Assembly: GCA_009991955.1 (NCBI GenBank)
Contig: JAACWS010000031.1
Location: forward strand, 1 to 36,241
Direction of reading: 5' to 3'
Length of the DNA: 36,241 bases
DNA from: Spirochaetales bacterium
GTDB lineage: Bacteria > Spirochaetota > Spirochaetia > DSM-27196 > Salinispiraceae
Positions 33,176 to 36,241 of this stretch are shown here, piece after piece (position 1 is the first letter of the stretch; every line of letters starts with the position of its first letter). The notes below the pieces were generated by a model that ran no database searches, had not been told where the DNA came from, and saw only the letters and a program-made list of their open reading frames with translations. Made by a program: the position numbers and the translations under genes.

Positions 33176-33241
33176 TGTTAGAATATAGTTAAAGTAGTTT
33201 GGGAAAGTCCATCGTTAAAAATATATCCCATGGAGCGGCAA

Positions 33242-33269
33242 AGTACCAGTTCAGCCCTGGACTGGTACT
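33242..33269 (-). terminator. Hairpin at the end of the YeeE pair
   Basis: Perfect 9-bp inverted repeat AGTACCAGT / ACTGGTACT with a 10-nt loop, spanning the stop codon of the second YeeE gene. On the minus strand it is followed by only TTT, so termination would be weak. Confidence 0.45.
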
Positions 33270-33712
33270 GCCTTGTTCATCCGGAAGTTTTCCTTCAACC
33301 CGAACAAAAGGGTTCCAACGAAAAATCCCCCTAAGGTCCAGAGACTTCCGAGTTTTCCTTCTCCGAGCATCGCCAAGGCGGTTCCAGGACAGGCCCCAGC
33401 CAATCCCCATCCGATACCGAAGATGATCGACCCAGGCACTAGTGATCTACGGTAGGGTTTTCCTTTGTACGATAGGGCCGCTGCCGTAAGGATAGCCTTT
33501 GGTGGCGATGACCGACGATACCCAATAAGGCTATGGACAAGAGCTCCTAAACCAGCGGCGACCGCGATGACCCAGAGGAGCTGAAAGTCTTGAAAAAGAA
33601 AAAGCTGGGCATAAAAGTCGTAGGTAGTGGCACCGGCGCGACTTAAGAGAAATCCAAAGAGGGCTCCCAGAGCTAAGAACCCAGGGCCAAGAAGTTTTTT
33701 ATTCACGTACAT
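33251..33712 (-). CDS. YeeE/YedE-type sulfur transporter half (DUF6691-like)
   Basis: A 153-residue membrane protein with four or five helices. The conserved motif FGIGWGLAGACPGTALAML (about 98-116) carries the Cys that, in YeeE/YedE proteins, relays thiosulfate or other sulfur species through the membrane. It is half the length of full YeeE, and together with the upstream 165-residue protein makes a two-subunit transporter. The start is 15 nt after the upstream gene's stop, so the two are co-transcribed. GGAGAG-type bases lie just before the ATG. Confidence 0.85.
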   Translation of the reverse strand: MYVNKKLLGPGFLALGALFGFLLSRAGATTYDFYAQLFLFQDFQLLWVIAVAAGLGALVHSLIGYRRSSPPKAILTAAALSYKGKPYRRSLVPGSIIFGIGWGLAGACPGTALAMLGEGKLGSLWTLGGFFVGTLLFGLKENFRMNKAVPVQG

Positions 33713-33727
33713 AGGTTACTCTCCCTT

Positions 33728-34225
33728 TTATCCGAGAACATTGAAAAGGATTTGAACGATGAGAATTCCTCCAACGAAGAATCCTATGGATGCCAAGAGA
33801 CTCGGCGGATTAAGGAGGCCTAGACCGGTGATCGAATGACCACTGGTACAACCACCGGCCATCCGAGAGCCCAGTCCTAAGAGCACCCCGCCAAAGGTCA
33901 GCACAAGTGATCGCACCCAGGGAACGGCAGGGAGGACCGAGTCGTAGAGGGGGCCAAGACTGAAGCTCGCAACCAGCGGTCCGGGACTGGTGAGGGCTGC
34001 GATGAATCCCCCAAGGGGAATACCTAGGACGAACCAGATTCTCCAGGAGAAGCCGTTTTCTTGGCGATTTTTTTTGAAAAACGGCCCCGGAGTCACGAGA
34101 CTGCAGGCGTCGGTAAAAGCTGAGGAAACACCCAGAGGGTTACCGGTCAAATAAAACTGGAAAAGGGCGTAGGTGCCAATGGCAATACCACCGATCCACC
34201 CGCTCCAAATAGTTACTTCTGTCAT
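33728..34225 (-). CDS. YeeE/YedE-type sulfur transporter half
   Basis: A 165-residue membrane protein with four or five helices and the YeeE signature RMAGGCTSGHSITGLGLL (about 120-137), whose Cys is thought to contact the transported sulfur species; a second Cys lies near the N-terminal TDACSL. In many bacteria such paired halves lie near sulfur-oxidising enzymes or ArsR-type regulators; none is seen here. GGAGG lies 6 nt before the ATG. An imperfect inverted repeat and AT-rich tract at 34245-34280 lie upstream. The partner half follows directly. Confidence 0.87.
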   Translation of the reverse strand: MTEVTIWSGWIGGIAIGTYALFQFYLTGNPLGVSSAFTDACSLVTPGPFFKKNRQENGFSWRIWFVLGIPLGGFIAALTSPGPLVASFSLGPLYDSVLPAVPWVRSLVLTFGGVLLGLGSRMAGGCTSGHSITGLGLLNPPSLLASIGFFVGGILIVQILFNVLG

Positions 34226-34244
34226 AGAGAACCTCCGAGGAAAA

Positions 34245-34280
34245 ACCTAATATATACAAGTTGGATAGTCAAGTATAGGT
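34245..34280 (-). promoter_or_regulatory. Candidate operator/promoter upstream of the YeeE pair
   Basis: ACCTA (34245-34249) and TATAC (34253-34257) are mirrored by GTATA (34273-34277) and TAGGT (34276-34280), making a nested inverted repeat. On the minus strand it includes TTGACT and an AT-rich tract, but no -10 at normal spacing. Its AT-rich dyad recalls sulfur-responsive ArsR-type operators; this is a guess. Confidence 0.3.
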
Positions 34281-34309
34281 CGCGTGTTTAGGCTTGCCCT
34301 ATTGGGATA

Positions 34310-34981
34310 CTAGGATACCAGAGAGGAAAGAGCCCTGCGCAGAAGGATGCGTACTCGGCGGGATCGAAAGGTGGGAACCAGGTGACCGGGAGAAAAGTAG
34401 TAGACCCGCCCATCGCCTACCCGATGGACCCAGGCCAGGGCGTGGGTGCCTTGGTCGCTGGAGCCTGTGTACTCGACCTGGATACCCGGTTCGAGGCGGT
34501 GGGTGTACAGCTCGTCGGTGAGGTCGAAGGGTTCGAGGGGATGGTTGGGTAAGGAGGCGCCGGGAGCCCCGGAAACCCGGGAAACCCTAAAGGTTCCAAT
34601 CGGTCCATGACCCAAGAAGGTTCCTCCCAGGAGGGCAGTGAAGTCCGGATTCTTCTTACACGAGGCGGTGGGGGAGTGGACACACAGTATTTGGCCCCCG
34701 GTTTCCAGGTAGGAACGCAAGTTTTGTACCTGCAGTGGGGTAGGTTCGGTCCAGGGTTCGTGGAAAAACATAACCACTAACCGGGTGTCCCAGAGGTCAC
34801 GGTCGAGAAAATCGACCAGCGAACGGTCAACTTTAAGACGAACCTGGGGGCGAAGGAGAGAGTATGCAAAGACCTGGGCCAGAAGCTTGCGGAGCAAGTG
34901 CATAAACGCAAGTCTGACCTCCAGGCTGGGATGGTCGGAATTGCCGAGGATGACTCGGACGATTTTGTGGGCCTGGCGCAT
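34310..34981 (-). CDS. ThuA-like domain protein
   Basis: A 223-residue cytoplasmic protein of the ThuA family (glutamine-amidotransferase-like flavodoxin-type fold). Family marks are VVMFFHEPWTEPTPLQVQNL (about 69-88), GQILCVHSPTAS, the FDLTDELYTHRLEP segment (about 150-163) and the C-terminal GDGRVYYFSPGH. ThuA proteins are tied to trehalose and other sugar use but their biochemical activity is not well settled. It lacks a signal peptide, unlike many ThuA domains. GGAG lies about 9 nt before the ATG. It precedes the YeeE pair on the same strand by 84 nt; a functional link is not evident. Confidence 0.82.
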   Translation of the reverse strand: MRQAHKIVRVILGNSDHPSLEVRLAFMHLLRKLLAQVFAYSLLRPQVRLKVDRSLVDFLDRDLWDTRLVVMFFHEPWTEPTPLQVQNLRSYLETGGQILCVHSPTASCKKNPDFTALLGGTFLGHGPIGTFRVSRVSGAPGASLPNHPLEPFDLTDELYTHRLEPGIQVEYTGSSDQGTHALAWVHRVGDGRVYYFSPGHLVPTFRSRRVRILLRRALSSLVS

Positions 34982-35016
34982 GAAAGGTTCTCCAGAAAAA
35001 ATCTACGACTCGACGA

Positions 35017-35046
35017 AGTATAGAATGGCTGGTAACCATAACGCAA
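35017..35046 (-). promoter_or_regulatory. Putative thuA promoter
   Basis: Minus strand: TTGCGT (35046-35041), 18-nt spacer, TATACT (35022-35017). The -10 is 5 of 6, the -35 only 3 of 6. It leaves a leader of about 30 nt. Confidence 0.4.
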
Positions 35047-35055
35047 CTCGCTCTT

Positions 35056-35111
35056 GGACTAGGATAGTATTGTAAATTTTGTCCTAAAAGTTGTAAATTT
35101 TGACATAGTCC
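35056..35111. repeat. Operator-like direct repeats inside an inverted repeat
   Basis: TTGTAAATTTTG occurs twice as a perfect 12-bp direct repeat (35070-35081 and 35091-35102), with a period of 21 bp, two helical turns. The pair is bracketed by GGACTA (35056-35061) and TAGTCC (35106-35111), a 6-bp inverted repeat. It lies centrally between thuA and the AEC carrier, upstream of both, suggesting a regulator-binding region. Confidence 0.5.
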
Positions 35112-35154
35112 GGTTTTCGAAGAGGTTATCATTCTACATGACTGTATGAATCCC

Positions 35155-35181
35155 TTGTCCTCTCTGCTCTAGACCTTTAAT
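35155..35181 (+). promoter_or_regulatory. Weak promoter candidate of the AEC carrier
   Basis: TTGTCC (35155-35160), 15-nt spacer, TTTAAT (35176-35181), ending 9 nt before the ATG at 35191. The spacer is short. A CTAGA/TCTAG dyad (35169-35185) covers the -10. Confidence 0.3.
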
Positions 35182-35190
35182 CTAGCCCCC

Positions 35191-36162
35191 ATGAACTTCG
35201 CTCCCGTCGCCTTTGCCATTGGTCGCCTCTACCTTTTAGTCGTAGCCGGATACCTGATCTTTCGCCCGAGCTTTCTCCAGCATCAGGTTCTGCCCCGGTT
35301 GCTAAAGGCCCTGTTGTGGATCGGTTTTCCCCTCTATTCGATCGACCGCATAAATGCCGGGTGGACAGAGGCCGTAGCCCTGGGTTGGCAGGGGATGGTA
35401 GGGTTTTTCTTGTTGGGAGCTGGCATGATAGGTTTTCAATTCTACCTGGGGCGAATTCTTATTCGCCGGGTACCTGGGTTGCGTACCGAATATCCTCGGG
35501 AATTATTGGTGCTCTTTGCGTTGCACAATGCGGGGTATATTCCCCTGGCCTTTCTGGGAATTTTGGTGAGCGACGGCATAATGGTCTACCTTTTTTATTA
35601 TGTCATGGCCTTTAACTTCCTCTTCTGGACCTTCTCGATTCCCCTCCTGGAAAAAGGAAATCCCCGCCTTACCTTCCGTATTACACCCCCATTGGTTGGA
35701 ATATTCTTGGGGGTGATTCTTGCGGCTACGGGATGGTATCGGTTTTTGCCTCAGGGCCTTGGGGCGGCATTTTCGTTGATTGGGAGGATTTCGCTGGACT
35801 TGATTTTGGTGGTCCTGGGCGGAACCCTGGCTCCCCTCACCTTTGGATCCTGGAAGGGATACACCGAGCTGCGGTGGCTGGTGGGTATCAAGTTGGTGGC
35901 CTATCCGCTGGTTATGACCCTGGTGGCGGTAATTACCCGGTACACCCTTGGATTAATTCTCCCCGAGGAGTTTGCTTGGGGTATTGGCATGGTAATAATC
36001 GTGGAGGCCGCAGTTCCTCCGGGGACCAATATTATGGTGGTTGCTCGAGCCTGGGCTTCGGAAAAACAGAACGAGTTTCTGGGCGGTGGAATGCTTCTTA
36101 CCTACGCAGCGAGTTTAGTTACTCTGCCACTCTTTGTGGGATTAGGAATCTTGCTTCTTTAG
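35191..36162 (+). CDS. AEC-family (auxin efflux carrier-like) transporter
   Basis: A 323-residue integral membrane protein with about ten helices in two halves, typical of the AEC family, whose bacterial members export or take up malate, malonate and related acids. Family features are LFALHNAGYIPLAFLG in the middle (about 109-124) and VIIVEAAVPPGTNIMVVARAW near the end (about 268-289), where conserved Pro and Asn break helices. No Shine-Dalgarno is seen before the ATG; a -10-like TTTAAT lies 9 nt upstream. It is divergent from thuA across the repeat-bearing 209-bp gap. The remaining 79 bp of the window hold no gene. Confidence 0.88.
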   Translation: MNFAPVAFAIGRLYLLVVAGYLIFRPSFLQHQVLPRLLKALLWIGFPLYSIDRINAGWTEAVALGWQGMVGFFLLGAGMIGFQFYLGRILIRRVPGLRTEYPRELLVLFALHNAGYIPLAFLGILVSDGIMVYLFYYVMAFNFLFWTFSIPLLEKGNPRLTFRITPPLVGIFLGVILAATGWYRFLPQGLGAAFSLIGRISLDLILVVLGGTLAPLTFGSWKGYTELRWLVGIKLVAYPLVMTLVAVITRYTLGLILPEEFAWGIGMVIIVEAAVPPGTNIMVVARAWASEKQNEFLGGGMLLTYAASLVTLPLFVGLGILLL

Positions 36163-36241
36163 AAAAAATACCCGGGGGCCTACCGGTGTAAGGCTCCAGA
36201 AAAAGTGGTTCGCAATATACTCCAGGGATTTCTGGGAGTAG

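Noticed and set aside
36163-36241. Terminator or start of another gene at the right edge
   Set aside because: An imperfect ACTCCAG/CTGGGAGT dyad (36219-36239) is seen, but the window ends before any T-run or start codon could be judged.

Overview
The window is an ordinary-looking bacterial chromosome segment of about 36 kb, densely coding and with genes on both strands. Several features point to a spirochaete, probably a free-living Spirochaetaceae-like organism. EF-G carries the [10 protein letters not shown]-loop typical of the spirochaete/planctomycete/delta-proteobacterial (spd) EFG1 type. There is a CarD-type regulator with a very acidic tail, a TrpXYZ-like ABC cassette, a WecG/TagA-like protein with an altered active-site motif, and many secreted coiled-coil proteins without obvious families. 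This assignment is inference; no rRNA or other definitive marker is present. I saw no tRNA, rRNA, CRISPR, prophage or transposase gene.

Layout. 1-4650: an EamA exporter (-), a protein with a galactose-binding-like domain (+), then a three-gene ABC importer operon (+). 4771-8848: a (+) operon of a membrane class III nucleotide cyclase, a membrane-anchored coiled-coil protein and a secreted protein. 8913-11922: EF-G with its own promoter and terminator, then an orphan RecA/KaiC-like ATPase. 11926-15667 (-): Hpt protein, orphan oligopeptide-binding protein, CarD and endonuclease III. 15783-19009 (+): secreted coiled-coil/beta protein, lytic transglycosylase, prephenate dehydratase. 19026-25969 (-): a 468-aa unknown, leucyl-tRNA synthetase, a 391-bp non-coding stretch with a strong terminator, a CorC/HlyC transporter, thioredoxin and an anchored unknown. 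25962-26555 (-) is a DUF4230 lipoprotein, divergent from a proline-rich secreted TIM-barrel-like protein. 27615-32109 (+): N-acetylglutamate synthase, CtpA protease, RsmE, WecG-like protein. 32054-34981 (-): PAP2 membrane protein, two YeeE/YedE half-transporters and a ThuA-like protein. 35191-36162 (+): an AEC-family carrier.

What stands out. (i) Several genes have a promoter-like -10 box only 6-9 nt before the start codon (clearest for carD and pheA, also for the EamA exporter), predicting leaderless or near-leaderless mRNAs. (ii) The cyclase lacks the usual purine-recognition lysine and is linked to two unrecognised envelope proteins. (iii) A 99-bp element at 33077-33175 has 14-bp terminal inverted repeats and a 4-bp flanking duplication, like a MITE. 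(iv) The ctpA start seems to use a Shine-Dalgarno brought close by a hairpin. (v) A hairpin-rich region with an intrinsic terminator lies upstream of leuS. (vi) Direct repeats with a 21-bp period lie in the thuA-AEC divergent region. No single system of clearly new type is proven. The cyclase operon is the best candidate for an undescribed signalling module.
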